From contig NZ_RSAA01000017.1 of the NCBI RefSeq assembly GCF_003931915.1, positions 62,001 to 126,000 of the forward strand: a stretch of 64,000 nucleotides of DNA, written 5' to 3'. Below are positions 8,901-17,207 of this stretch, in pieces. Position numbers and translations under genes: made by a program. The DNA comes from Saccharopolyspora rhizosphaerae (GTDB taxonomy: Bacteria; Actinomycetota; Actinomycetes; Mycobacteriales; Pseudonocardiaceae). The notes beneath the pieces were generated by a model. It was not told the origin of the DNA. It saw only the letters and a list, made by a program, of their open reading frames with translations, and searched no databases. Within the stretch, counting starts at the first letter, position 1. Each line of letters begins with the position of its first letter.

Positions 8901-9692
8901 TCAGTCGAGCAACCACTCGCCGGTGAACTCCGGCTCGGTCTTGTTCACGAAGGCTCGGAACGCCGCGGGCGCGTCGGCGGTCGCGAAGTTCACGCTCTGG
9001 CTGCGCGCCTCGGTCTCCAGCGCCTCGCGGAAGGACTGCTGACCTGCGGCGTTGAGCATCGCCTTGCTCTGCGAGATCGCCACCGGGGCGCCCGCCGCGA
9101 GGCGGTCGGCGAGGTCGTCGACGAAGCCGTCGAGTTCCCCGTCCTCCTTGACCCAGGTCACCAGGCCGAGATCGCGGGCCTCCTGGGCGCCGATGATCTC
9201 GCCGAGCAGCGCGAGCCGCTTGGCCTGCTGCAACCCGACCACGCGCGGCAGCAGCCAGGAGCCGCCGAAGTCCAGCGACAGACCGCGCTTGGCGAAGATC
9301 TGCGAGAACCGCGCCTCCGGGCTCGCCACCACGAGGTCACAACCCAGCGCCAGGTTCCAGCCCGCTCCCACCGCCACGCCGCGCACCTTGGCGATCACCG
9401 GCTTGGACAGCTCGTGCAGGGCCAGCGCGACGTCGTTGACCCGGTGCATCCGGGCCAGGGGGTGCCCGTCGCGCCCGGCGGCGAGGTCGGCGCCGGCGCA
9501 GAAGTCGCCCCCGGCCCCGGTGAGCACGACGGCGCGCACGCCCTCGTCGAGCTCGGCCTCGCGCAGGGCCTCCTGCAGAGAACCCCAGGTCGGGACGTCG
9601 ATGGCGTTCTTGCGATGCGGCCGGTTCAGCGTCACCGACAACACGGCTCCGCGCCGCTCCACCAGAACGGTGTCACTGTCCACTGTGCTCAC
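8901..9692 (-). CDS. enoyl-CoA hydratase/isomerase family protein
   Basis: Crotonase-fold protein of 263 residues, first gene of the acyl-CoA operon. The oxyanion-hole segments are GAGGDFCAGADLAAG and GVAVGAGWNLALGCDLV. In the second active-site region it has RGLSLDFGGSWLLPR, with aspartate rather than the paired glutamates of classical hydratases, a pattern more like PaaG-type isomerase/hydratases. GTG 9692 was chosen as start because the preceding frame is promoter sequence containing an operator-like palindrome (9723-9738). It is followed after 62 bases by the dehydrogenase gene and is divergent from the AraC-type regulator. Confidence 0.88.
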   Translation of the reverse strand: MSTVDSDTVLVERRGAVLSVTLNRPHRKNAIDVPTWGSLQEALREAELDEGVRAVVLTGAGGDFCAGADLAAGRDGHPLARMHRVNDVALALHELSKPVIAKVRGVAVGAGWNLALGCDLVVASPEARFSQIFAKRGLSLDFGGSWLLPRVVGLQQAKRLALLGEIIGAQEARDLGLVTWVKEDGELDGFVDDLADRLAAGAPVAISQSKAMLNAAGQQSFREALETEARSQSVNFATADAPAAFRAFVNKTEPEFTGEWLLD

Positions 9693-9722
9693 ACGCCCTC
9701 CCCGACCAAGAACTCCGCTGTC

Positions 9723-9738
9723 CTTATCGATCGCTAAG
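9723..9738. promoter_or_regulatory. near-perfect 16-bp palindrome between acyl-CoA operon and AraC gene
   Basis: CTTATCGATCGCTAAG reads as its own reverse complement except for one pair. It lies 31 bases upstream of the hydratase start and about 157 upstream of the regulator start, and is followed by GTTAAC. Its low GC stands out from the surroundings. It is a candidate operator for the divergent promoters; the binding protein is not known. Confidence 0.45.
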
Positions 9739-9894
9739 TTAACACCCGGAACGGCCGAACGGCACCGTCCGAGAGCGATCAGTCCGGCGAGGTTCCCCCG
9801 TGCGGAGGTTCCCCGGACAGGGCGGACACGGCGCTTCTCCCCCGTGGGAGGATCTGACCTTCGAGCGTCGTCGCCAGTCGGAAGTGATCGACAG

Positions 9895-10920
9895 ATGACC
9901 GTGACCTTGCGAACCGACACGGTGCCGGACCCGCGGGACCGGCACGAGTACCTCCGGCAGATCGTCCGTGACACGGTGGTTCCGCTGAACCTCCACCAGG
10001 AGCGGTCGAAGGTGAACCACTGGGGCGAAGTGATCCGCACTGACCTGCCGTGCGGCTCAGTGGCGCGGATGAGCGCGTACCCGACCCACATCGAGCGCAC
10101 GCCGAGGTTGATCCGCGAGGCAGACCCCGACCTCTGCCAGGTGCAGATGCACCTGGAGGGGACGAACCAGATCACCGAGGGCGACGAGCGAGCTCAGATC
10201 GGCCCGGGGGAGGTCGTCGTCTTCGACCCGCACGAGCCCTTCGACGCCGCCGTCGGCCACCCCGTACCCGGTCAGGCGAGCGACGGGATCGCGCGCGTGG
10301 TCAACCTGATGCTGCCGAGACCGATGCTCGACCTGCGCGGCCCCCGGGACCGGATCACCCAAGCGCGGCTGTCGTGCCGGAACCCGATGAACTCGCTGGC
10401 CGCGTCCGCGATGGCCGAGCTCGACCGGCAGCACCTGGCGGGCAACACCGACCTCGTCGTCCACCTCACCTCCGTGATCGCCGACCTGCTCAGCTTCGGC
10501 CTGGCCCACCAGCTCGAATCACTCTCCGCGGTGACGCCGGAGACCCGGGAGAACGCCCTGCTCTGGAGCGTGCGCAGGTTCATCGAGGAGCACCTCGCCG
10601 ATCCCTCGCTCACCACCCGCACCGTCGCGGAGGCGCACAACGTCGCTCCCCGCACGCTGCAGCGGCTGTTCCAGCGCGAGGGGACCTCCGTGGTCGACCA
10701 CATCCGGGACCGACGCCTGGACCGGTGCCGACGAGACCTGCTCGACCCGTCCCAGCGCGGGAAACCGGTTGCCGCCATCGCGTTCCGGTGGGGGTTCCGC
10801 GACGAGTCCCACTTCAGCCGGAGGTTCCGGGACCGCTACGGAGCCCCGCCCGGCGCTTACCGCGATGCCGCTGAGCGATCTGTCGCGAACGGCCACCCTC
10901 CCGGCGCGAACGGCCAATGA
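9895..10920 (+). CDS. AraC family transcriptional regulator
   Basis: Regulator of 341 residues. The N-terminal two thirds form a cupin-like effector domain of the AraC_binding_2 type (GTNQITEGDERAQIGPGEVVVFDP). The C-terminus holds the double helix-turn-helix: helix pairs around LTTRTVAEAHNVAPRTLQRLFQREG and VAAIAFRWGFRDESHFSRRFRDRYGAPPG. ATG 9895 was chosen because the longer open frame upstream is out of family. Divergent placement makes it the likely regulator of the hydratase-to-kinase operon. Effector probably an intermediate of that pathway (inference). Confidence 0.9.
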   Translation: MTVTLRTDTVPDPRDRHEYLRQIVRDTVVPLNLHQERSKVNHWGEVIRTDLPCGSVARMSAYPTHIERTPRLIREADPDLCQVQMHLEGTNQITEGDERAQIGPGEVVVFDPHEPFDAAVGHPVPGQASDGIARVVNLMLPRPMLDLRGPRDRITQARLSCRNPMNSLAASAMAELDRQHLAGNTDLVVHLTSVIADLLSFGLAHQLESLSAVTPETRENALLWSVRRFIEEHLADPSLTTRTVAEAHNVAPRTLQRLFQREGTSVVDHIRDRRLDRCRRDLLDPSQRGKPVAAIAFRWGFRDESHFSRRFRDRYGAPPGAYRDAAERSVANGHPPGANGQ

Positions 10921-11001
10921 CCCGAGCCGACCGATCCCCCCACCCTGGATCGCGCCCTGCCTGGGGCCCGCCGAACGCACGGCAGCACACCAAGGGGGAG
11001 C

Positions 11002-11035
11002 CGGCTGGGTCGGAGGTGACCGCCCGACCCAGCCG
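11002..11035. terminator. bidirectional hairpin between AraC gene and convergent methyltransferase
   Basis: Perfect 12-bp inverted repeat (CGGCTGGGTCGG at 11002-11013 and its complement at 11024-11035) with a 10-base loop, placed between two convergent stops. Confidence 0.7.
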
Positions 11036-11070
11036 ACCCGGGCCCGCGCAGAACTGCTGCGTTCGGATGA

Positions 11071-11877
11071 TCAGCGAACCCGTCCGGTGCCGATGAGCGT
11101 CGTGACGTCGAGTTCGGTCAGGCCGACCTCGTGAAGGCGCGCGAGGTAACGGTCGCGGACCCGGGCGACCTGCTCCTGGGTCAGCTCGGCCAGAGCGCCG
11201 CGGTAGCCGGAGCCCGTGACCAGCAGCCATGCCACCTCGGGTGTCATCGACAGCGAACGCGACCGGACCAGAACGTCCACTTCGGACAGACCCAGACCTC
11301 GTAGCCAGGCCGCGAAGGTGTCGGGCTGGTTGATGCGATCGATCGGACGGGCCGGGCGCTCACCCGGCGGTTCTGCCTCGGTCACCTCGGCAACCGCGAG
11401 GGCGAGCTGACCGCCTGCCGGGTCCATCGCACCGCGACGCCACACGGTGAGGGCGACCCGGCCGCACGGCCGCACCGCACGGAGGAGGTGTCGGGTCCCG
11501 GCCTCCATGTCCGGGAGGAAGAAGATGCCGAGGACCGACTGGACGAGGTCGTAGTCGCCGCCTTCCCACGTCGTGACGTCGGCTTCGTGCGCGTGCAGTG
11601 GGGGCAGGTCGGCCGCCCGGTCGCGCAGTCCCCGGATCATCGGACCCGAGACGTCGACGGCGTCGACGAGTCCGTCGGTTCCGACGCGACGAGCCGTCGG
11701 GATGGCCGACGCCCCGGTGCCGCAGCACGCGTCCCACACCCGCTCCCCCGGCTGCGGGTCCGCGACTGCGACCGCGTCGGCGCTGAGGGGCTCCCAGAGG
11801 TGACGACCGAGCGCCGCGAAGTCCGCCGCAGCCGCGTCGAACGCGTCCCGCGTGCCGATCCTGCCCTGCTCGGCCAT
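11071..11877 (-). CDS. SAM-dependent methyltransferase (UbiE/Methyltransf_25-like)
   Basis: Class I methyltransferase of 268 residues beginning MAEQGRIGTRDAFDAAAADF. SAM motif I is VWDACCGTGASAIP, motif II VDAVDVSGPMI, and the acceptor-side strand reads LLRAVRPCGRVALTVWRRG, followed by the PFAxD-like substrate lid (MTPEVAWLLVTGSGYRG). This layout is typical of actinobacterial small-molecule methyltransferases. ATG 11877 was preferred over the upstream in-frame start because the family begins here. Substrate unknown; flanks give no pathway. Confidence 0.8.
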   Translation of the reverse strand: MAEQGRIGTRDAFDAAAADFAALGRHLWEPLSADAVAVADPQPGERVWDACCGTGASAIPTARRVGTDGLVDAVDVSGPMIRGLRDRAADLPPLHAHEADVTTWEGGDYDLVQSVLGIFFLPDMEAGTRHLLRAVRPCGRVALTVWRRGAMDPAGGQLALAVAEVTEAEPPGERPARPIDRINQPDTFAAWLRGLGLSEVDVLVRSRSLSMTPEVAWLLVTGSGYRGALAELTQEQVARVRDRYLARLHEVGLTELDVTTLIGTGRVR

Positions 11878-12359
11878 CCCCGCTCCCCTCGTCAACCCCG
11901 ACGGACGTCGCAACGCAGGTCGCCGACGTCCGCCTGCCGCCGGGCCGGTTCCCTGCTACGACGACCGACCTCCACGATCCCAGCCCCCAGCTGCTCGACA
12001 ACCACCGCACGACCGGTGCGGCTGCGAGGTCCTCAGCGCGAGGGCCTCGTCACCGCGGGTCTGTCGGAGCACGCCTTGAGGGCGGCATCCTGCGGCGTCG
12101 ATGGCGATCCGGCGACGGCTGCTCGGCGAGCGGCCCTCTGTCGGCGAGGCCCGAACGGTGGGAGCTCGATCCAGGACGTGCGCACCCCGACAAGCTCAGC
12201 ACCGCCCGGCACCCCACCTACGATCCACAGTGGACTCCCGAGGGGGGTGGCGTGGATCGGCTGGAGCCGCGTCGCGACCTTTCGATGCGCGAACCTGACG
12301 CGGGCGAGGATCGGCGACCCGAGGTGGCCGCTCCTCGCCTCCGTGACCGCGGAGGCGGT
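11878..12359. other. gene-free interval of about 480 bases
   Basis: No open frame on either strand has family resemblance or a ribosome site. The only structure seen is the hairpin at 12336-12357. The methyltransferase promoter should lie just above 11877. Confidence 0.5.
12336..12357 (-). terminator. hairpin directly after the larA-like gene
   Basis: Perfect 8-bp stem CGCCTCCG/CGGAGGCG with a 6-base loop, 2 bases past the stop of the minus-strand gene. No T-run; assignment rests on position. Confidence 0.5.
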
Positions 12360-13652
12360 TCAGGACTCGTCGCCCGCGACGTACGGGATGGTCTGCGGGC
12401 CCTCCGGGAGGACGCACACCCGGGCTTCCGGACCTCGGGCCGCGAGCTCTTCCTCGACGGCCGCGGCGATGTCGTCGACCCGGTAGAGGTGGGCCGTGCG
12501 CAGCTGCTCGTCGGTGAGGTTGGTGGTGTGCACGCCGACGCGGGCGGTGGCCAGCACGCGGGCGAGGATCTGGACCTGCCACTGGTCGGGGACGGTCTCG
12601 GTCCTGGCCGAGATGGTCCGCAGCAGGGCTTCCGGCGTCGGCTCGGAGGCCAGGACCTCGCGGAACGACCCGTGGTCGGGGAAGCCGTCGCTGCACTCGG
12701 CCGCGCAGATGATGAGCCCGCCGGGTTCGACCACCGTCGCCGCGGCGGTCATGCCCTTGACCGCCTGGTAGACGTTCTGGTCCAGCGGGAACCCGGAGTT
12801 GGTGGTGACGACGACGTCGTAGCGCTGCGGGACCGGCTGCATCGACAGCTCGCGGACGACTTCGCGCGCGGTGGCGTGCATGGGCAGCAGATCACCGCCG
12901 AAGGCCTCGACGATCCGCTGCTCGCGGTTGAGCACCACGTCGAAGGCGAAGTCCACGCCGGTTCCCTCGGCGATGGCGCGGACGTCGTCGTGCACCGGGT
13001 TGCCCTCGCACACCGCCCAGGTCGCCTGCGGGCTGGCGATGCGCGCCGCGTCGTGCAGCGTGAGCACGGTGTCCAACCCCGCCAAGCCCGGTGCGACCAG
13101 CTTCGGGCCGCCGCTGAACCCCGCGAAGAAGTGGGGTTCGACGAACCCGGTGGTGATCCGGACGTCGGCGTCCACCCAGTGCCGGTTGAGCCACACCGGC
13201 ACGCCGTCGCCGAAGGTGCCCATCGGTCGCAGCGCCTCGGGGTCGCGGCAGTCGTGGTTGATGACGCGCATCGTCTCGACCAGCTCGTCACCGAGCATCG
13301 CCCGCAACTCGTCGTCGGTGTTGCCGCGGTGCGTGCCGGTGGCCACCAGCAGCGTGAAGTCGTCGCGCGTCGCGATGCCTTCCAGCTCCGCCAGCAGCGC
13401 CCGGACCATCGCCTCGCGCGGCTGCGGGCGCGTGAGGTCGCAGAGCGACACCGCGATCCGCTGACCCGGCCGCACCCGCTCGCGCAGCGGCGGGCCGGCG
13501 ACCGGCTCGGCGAGCGCCTTGCGCAGCGCCACCTCCGCGTCGGGCGCGGCCTGCGGGTGGGCCGGCGCCACCACGGTCGTGCGCTCGGACGGCAGCTCCA
13601 CGGTCAAGCCCGACCGGCCGTAGGCCAGCTCGACGGACACCTTCTCGGACAT
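12360..13652 (-). CDS. larA: LarA-family protein (DUF2088, nickel-pincer racemase/epimerase)
   Basis: The 430-residue protein has the LarA fold: N-terminal DUF2088 domain with VSLCDLTRPQP and LVATGTHRGNTDDE, then the cofactor site GFVEPHFFAGFSGGPKLVAPG, whose histidine and lysine match the nickel ligand and the lysine that carries the pincer nucleotide in LarA, and a third histidine in TVLTLHDAARI. LarA enzymes racemise or epimerise alpha-hydroxy acids using a nickel pincer cofactor made by LarB, LarC and LarE; none of these is in the window, so the cofactor must be made elsewhere. ATG 13652 has AGGAG six bases upstream. Substrate may be lactate or another 2-hydroxy acid. Confidence 0.82.
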   Translation of the reverse strand: MSEKVSVELAYGRSGLTVELPSERTTVVAPAHPQAAPDAEVALRKALAEPVAGPPLRERVRPGQRIAVSLCDLTRPQPREAMVRALLAELEGIATRDDFTLLVATGTHRGNTDDELRAMLGDELVETMRVINHDCRDPEALRPMGTFGDGVPVWLNRHWVDADVRITTGFVEPHFFAGFSGGPKLVAPGLAGLDTVLTLHDAARIASPQATWAVCEGNPVHDDVRAIAEGTGVDFAFDVVLNREQRIVEAFGGDLLPMHATAREVVRELSMQPVPQRYDVVVTTNSGFPLDQNVYQAVKGMTAAATVVEPGGLIICAAECSDGFPDHGSFREVLASEPTPEALLRTISARTETVPDQWQVQILARVLATARVGVHTTNLTDEQLRTAHLYRVDDIAAAVEEELAARGPEARVCVLPEGPQTIPYVAGDES

Positions 13653-14128
13653 CCACACTCCTGCTCCAGTCGTTCCTGCGTCCGATCCTGCCCTCGCGAA
13701 CACCCCGGCAGGAGCCGAAGTCGAGGTGACGCCTGCCTCTCCGGACGGCGCGACCGGTCGGCCCCCGCCCCCGTCGAGCCGGACGAGCACCCAGCGGAAC
13801 CCCGCGATCTCCGCCTCCGGGGGTGCCACCACCGAGCGGCCGAGCAGGGCTACCCCGGTCCACGGCGCGACCGACGTCGGGCACCCCCCCCGACCGAGCG
13901 ACAGCGTCCGCGCCGCGAAGGCCCTCAGCGGCGTGACCACTGTGGACGCAACAGGGCGCCACCCTTGCGAGGGGTGGCGACCACCTCGCGCGAAATGTCC
14001 ACCCCCCGCTCAGGTGACATCCCCGCGAGTACGCCGTGGGGGCATGCGGCAGGACGGCGCAGGGAGTCCGCGGAGCCGATCAGGTCCTGCTTCCCGCACC
14101 GCGGGGCGGAGCGGTCCGGTGCGACGTA
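13653..14128. other. gene-free interval of about 475 bases
   Basis: Holds the promoter side of the LarA-like gene and one hairpin (13957-13979). An open frame on the minus strand runs into the racemase gene, but its product shows no domain. Confidence 0.5.
13957..13979. terminator. hairpin downstream of the SGNH hydrolase gene
   Basis: Stem CGCCACCC/GGGTGGCG of 8 bp with a 7-base loop, about 150 bases past the hydrolase stop. Assigned as a terminator by position only. Confidence 0.35.
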
Positions 14129-14908
14129 TCAGCGGCTCGTCGTGGGTTGTGAGAGTGGCGCGAGCTGCGGGCGTTTGGCGGTGCGGCCGTCACCCGAGGA
14201 GCGGCCGGTGAGCCTGCGCCACACCCACGGCACCAGGAACACCGCGGCCCAGCGGACCTCCTCCCAGGCCGATCGGAGGAAGCCCGGCTCAGGACGGGTG
14301 GGCAAGGGCTCGCTCCACGACGTGTCGCTGTCCGGCAGTTCCAGCGCGCTGGCGGTGGCGGCGGCGAGCAGCGCGTGACCATCCGAGTTGAGGTGCAGCC
14401 GGTCGGTGCTCCAGATCCTGCGGTCGGCGCAGACCGGGTGGAGGTCGACCTCGACGAGCGCGGTGCCGTGCTTCGCCGCGATCTCGCGCACCCGGGTGTT
14501 GAACTCGGTGATCCGCGGTTGCCAGCGACGCGCCATCGGGGCGACCTGGCCGATGTCCGGGTAGGTCACCGTGACGACCCGCGCCCCGGCTTCGGTCAGG
14601 GCGGAGATCATCTGCTCCAGGCGGGCGGCGATCGCCTCTCCGTCGCACTCGCTGCGGAGCATGTCGTTGAGGCCGGCGACCACGGTGACGAGGTCAGGTT
14701 CGAGCTCCAGGGCAGGCTGGAGCTGTTCGGCGTGCACCTGGTCGATCAGCTTCCCGCGGACCGCGAGGTTGGCGTAGCGGAAGTCCGGGTTCAGCGCGGC
14801 CAGCCGTGCGGCGAGACGATCGGCCCAGCCGCGCAGACCGCTGTGGTCATCACCGTCGCCGACGCCTTCCGTCTGGCTGTCCCCGATCGCGACATACCTC
14901 GCGTACAT
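14129..14908 (-). CDS. SGNH/GDSL-family hydrolase
   Basis: Esterase/lipase-type hydrolase of 259 residues. Block I carries the nucleophile serine in YVAIGDSQTEGVGD (about residue 11), block III has GLNDML, and block V has DRLHLNSDGHALL with the catalytic Asp and His. The C-terminal 60 residues, including an aromatic stretch WAAVFLVPWVWRRLTG, resemble the tail of actinobacterial members and may touch the membrane. There is no signal peptide, so it is probably cytoplasmic or membrane-peripheral. The acyl ester substrate is unknown. It is divergent from the coiled-coil membrane protein gene. Confidence 0.85.
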   Translation of the reverse strand: MYARYVAIGDSQTEGVGDGDDHSGLRGWADRLAARLAALNPDFRYANLAVRGKLIDQVHAEQLQPALELEPDLVTVVAGLNDMLRSECDGEAIAARLEQMISALTEAGARVVTVTYPDIGQVAPMARRWQPRITEFNTRVREIAAKHGTALVEVDLHPVCADRRIWSTDRLHLNSDGHALLAAATASALELPDSDTSWSEPLPTRPEPGFLRSAWEEVRWAAVFLVPWVWRRLTGRSSGDGRTAKRPQLAPLSQPTTSR

Positions 14909-15125
14909 GGCCCTCCTCGTTCGGTCCGTGCTGACCTGGCGTGCACACTAGGCGACGCGGAGTCGAAAGAGCGCGAGGAGGAGCGGATTTCGCCCGAGCT
15001 GATCGGGAAGTTCGCCTCCCGCTCGTGATTCCGGTGCGTCACACCACGGCTACTGTTCGTGTTATTGCGAACTTTTTGCGCAGGCGGTCGATCGGTCCGA
15101 GCCCTGATGTGTCATCGTCGGACAC

Positions 15126-16025
15126 ATGGGGATGGAGGCACTGGCCGCGTGGATCCCGGCAGTCCTGGCACTCGTCGCGGCCGGAGTCGCCGGCTGGCTG
15201 CTGTGGTCGGCGCGGAAGGCCGCCGAGGAGACCGCGCAGCGCGCTGAGGCCGTGCGCCGGTTGGCGAGCGCGGTCGAGGCCAACGCGGAGCAGACGGGGC
15301 AAGCGGCCTCGACCGCCACCGAGCAGGCCGAACGCGCGTGGGAGCAGGTGAAGCTCACCCGCAGCCAACTCGACGACGCCCGGCAGGAGCGCCACGCCAG
15401 CACGCAGGCCGAGCAGTGGGAGTGGGCCTACGCGCTGACCACGGCCGCGCGCGAACTGGTCAACAGCTGCCACGAGCTGATCCGCGTCTCGCTCGACACG
15501 CAGGTCGCCCCGCACTACCGCCAGGCCGCCGACCGCCACTACCGCCAGGCCGGTCAGCGCTGGCAGGACACCATGATCAAGGCGATCGCGCGCACCCAGC
15601 CTCCGCTGGAGATGCAGCAGCAGGTCACCACGTTCGCCGAGGTGCACCAGCGGCTGCACGGTCACATCGGCGTGCTGCTGCGGGCTGTGGAGACCAACAC
15701 GCTCGGCGAGGGCGACACGCTGACCAAGCAGATCCACGGCATGCGGCACGAGCTCAACAACGCGCACCGCAACCTGCAGCGCATCGTGAGCTCCAACCTC
15801 TCCGCTCCCCAGCCCGCGGCCGGGCAGCAGGCCAACGGCCAGCAGACCCAGCTCAACCAGGCGACGGCCGCGCCCGCACCGCAGGCCGACCCGAACCAGC
15901 AGACGCAGCTCACGCCGGCGGTCGGCCCGCAGACCAACGGATCCCGACAACCGACCCCGAACCAGGGCCCCGCTCCGGCCGAACCGCCGACCCAGCAGCT
16001 CGGCAACCGCCCGGCCCGGGCCTGA
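15126..16025 (+). CDS. membrane-anchored coiled-coil protein with Gln/Pro/Ala-rich tail
   Basis: Not recognised as a named family. Residues 5-27 form one hydrophobic segment (WIPAVLALVAAGVAGWLLW). Residues 30-90 are Ala/Glu/Gln-rich and predicted coiled coil, reminiscent of the stalks of chemoreceptor-like or stator proteins. Residues 95-215 are helical with conserved-looking aromatic and basic positions. From about 220 the chain is low-complexity, rich in Gln, Pro, Ala and Asn (QQANGQQTQLNQ), likely disordered. A 6-bp inverted repeat, TGTGTC and GACACA, overlaps the start region (15108-15126). It may be a structural or scaffolding membrane protein; function is unknown. Confidence 0.7.
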   Translation: MGMEALAAWIPAVLALVAAGVAGWLLWSARKAAEETAQRAEAVRRLASAVEANAEQTGQAASTATEQAERAWEQVKLTRSQLDDARQERHASTQAEQWEWAYALTTAARELVNSCHELIRVSLDTQVAPHYRQAADRHYRQAGQRWQDTMIKAIARTQPPLEMQQQVTTFAEVHQRLHGHIGVLLRAVETNTLGEGDTLTKQIHGMRHELNNAHRNLQRIVSSNLSAPQPAAGQQANGQQTQLNQATAAPAPQADPNQQTQLTPAVGPQTNGSRQPTPNQGPAPAEPPTQQLGNRPARA

Positions 16026-16052
16026 CCGGCCGAGGCCGATCAGGTCCGCACG

Positions 16053-16859
16053 TCAGGGCTTGCGGGCGATCCCCGCGTACATCGCGATGTCGGCCTCGGG
16101 GACGTCGAGGGACGCGGGGTCGTCGGGGCGCCACTTGTGCACCTGGACGACGCCGGGTTCGAGGACCTCCAGCCCGTCGAAGAAGCGCAGCGCCTGGTCG
16201 TGGTCGCGGAACTTCAACGTCTCGCCGTGCTCGTGGTACGCGCGGCGGACTTCGGCCAGCAGTTCCGGGGCGTAGTCGTCGGTGGCGATCGTGGCGGCCA
16301 CGTAACTGCCCGAGGGCAGGACCTCGACGATGCGCCGGACGACGTCCAGGGCTTCGTCGTCGTCCTCGATGAAGTGCACCACGGCGATCAGCATCAGCGC
16401 GATCGGCCGGTCCGGGTCCAAGGTCTCCCGGAACTCGCGCGAGCTCAAGATCGTGTCGGGGTCGCGCAGGTCGGCCTCGACGTAGGCGGTCCTGCCCTGA
16501 CCGGTGCGCGACATCAGCGCGCGGGCGTGGGCGAGCACGATGGGGTCGTTGTCGGTGTAGACGACGCGGGCCTCCGGCTCCACCTCCTGGACCACCTCGT
16601 GCAGGTTCGGGCTGGTCGGGATGCCGGTACCGATGTCCAGGAACTGGTCGACGCCGCGCTCGGTGGCCAGGAAGCGGCCGGCCCGGTGCATGAACTCGCG
16701 GTTGGCGCGCATGTGCACCGGAAGCGCGGGCCAGACCTGCTGGGACGCCTCCGCGGCGGCGCGGTCGACGGCGTAGTTGTCCTTGCCGCCCAAGATGTAG
16801 TCGTAGATCCGCGCGCCGTGCGCCACGTCCGTGCGCAGGTCCTGGACGCCTTCGGCCAT
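16053..16859 (-). CDS. SAM-dependent methyltransferase of the actinobacterial DUF574/Methyltransf_19 family
   Basis: The 268-residue protein has the family landmarks: GARIYDYILGGKDNYAVDR at residues 16-34, NREFMHRAGRFLATERGVDQFLDIGTGIPT with the SAM loop, VVYTDNDPIVLAHARAL, then RPIALMLIAVVHFIEDDD and the C-terminal VQVHKWRPDD. Streptomyces and relatives carry many paralogues; most have no assigned acceptor. A ribosome site (GGAGG) lies before ATG 16859. It converges on the coiled-coil gene with a 27-base gap. Confidence 0.9.
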   Translation of the reverse strand: MAEGVQDLRTDVAHGARIYDYILGGKDNYAVDRAAAEASQQVWPALPVHMRANREFMHRAGRFLATERGVDQFLDIGTGIPTSPNLHEVVQEVEPEARVVYTDNDPIVLAHARALMSRTGQGRTAYVEADLRDPDTILSSREFRETLDPDRPIALMLIAVVHFIEDDDEALDVVRRIVEVLPSGSYVAATIATDDYAPELLAEVRRAYHEHGETLKFRDHDQALRFFDGLEVLEPGVVQVHKWRPDDPASLDVPEADIAMYAGIARKP

Positions 16860-16939
16860 CGTGCTCCTCCCACCGGGTGACGTGCCGATCGTTTCAGACG
16901 CAACAGCGGGCGTCCACGCGTTCGCGCAGATCGCACGGG

Positions 16940-16977
16940 GCAGGGCGGGGACCCCGGGTACGGGGTCCCCGCCCTGC
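16940..16977 (-). terminator. strong hairpin after the small secreted-protein gene
   Basis: Perfect 16-bp stem (16940-16955 with 16962-16977) and a 6-base loop, 11 bases past the stop at 16989. Almost entirely G/C, and long enough to insulate the methyltransferase promoter beyond it. Confidence 0.8.
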
Positions 16978-16988
16978 GTTCGGCGAGG

Positions 16989-17207
16989 TCAGGCCGCGAG
17001 GCCGAGCGCGTCCAGCGCTGCGCCCACGCTGGAGAGGGTGTCGGCGACGGTGGCGTCCACCGCTTCCGCGATCGGCGTGAGTTCGGCGGCGTTGGCCGGC
17101 AGAGCCAGGCCGATCATCAGCGCCGGGACCGCGAGGACGCCGAAGGCGAGGCGCTTGGCGTGCGAGCCGGAGCGGGCCTCGGTGCGCTGCTCGACGATGT
17201 TGCTCAT
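16989..17207 (-). CDS. small secreted or membrane-anchored protein, 72 residues
   Basis: Short gene starting MSNIVEQRTEARSGSHAKR, then a hydrophobic stretch LAFGVLAVPALMIGLALP and the signal-peptidase-like site ANAAE, leaving a mature chain of about 32 residues (LTPIAEAVDATVADTLSSVGAALDALGLAA) that forms an amphipathic helix rich in Ala, Val and Leu. The ribosome site AGAGGAG fits ATG 17207, and a strong terminator follows, so this is a real monocistronic gene. The mature peptide recalls small exported helical peptides of actinomycetes; no function can be assigned. Confidence 0.75.
   Translation of the reverse strand: MSNIVEQRTEARSGSHAKRLAFGVLAVPALMIGLALPANAAELTPIAEAVDATVADTLSSVGAALDALGLAA

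Noticed and set aside
11878-12359. Possible gene remnant in the gap after the methyltransferase
   Set aside because: All frames were read; none gave a recognisable protein segment even when frames were changed.
13653-13940. N-terminal extension of the LarA-like protein by about 95 residues
   Set aside because: The frame is open, but a good ribosome site stands before ATG 13652, and the family begins there.
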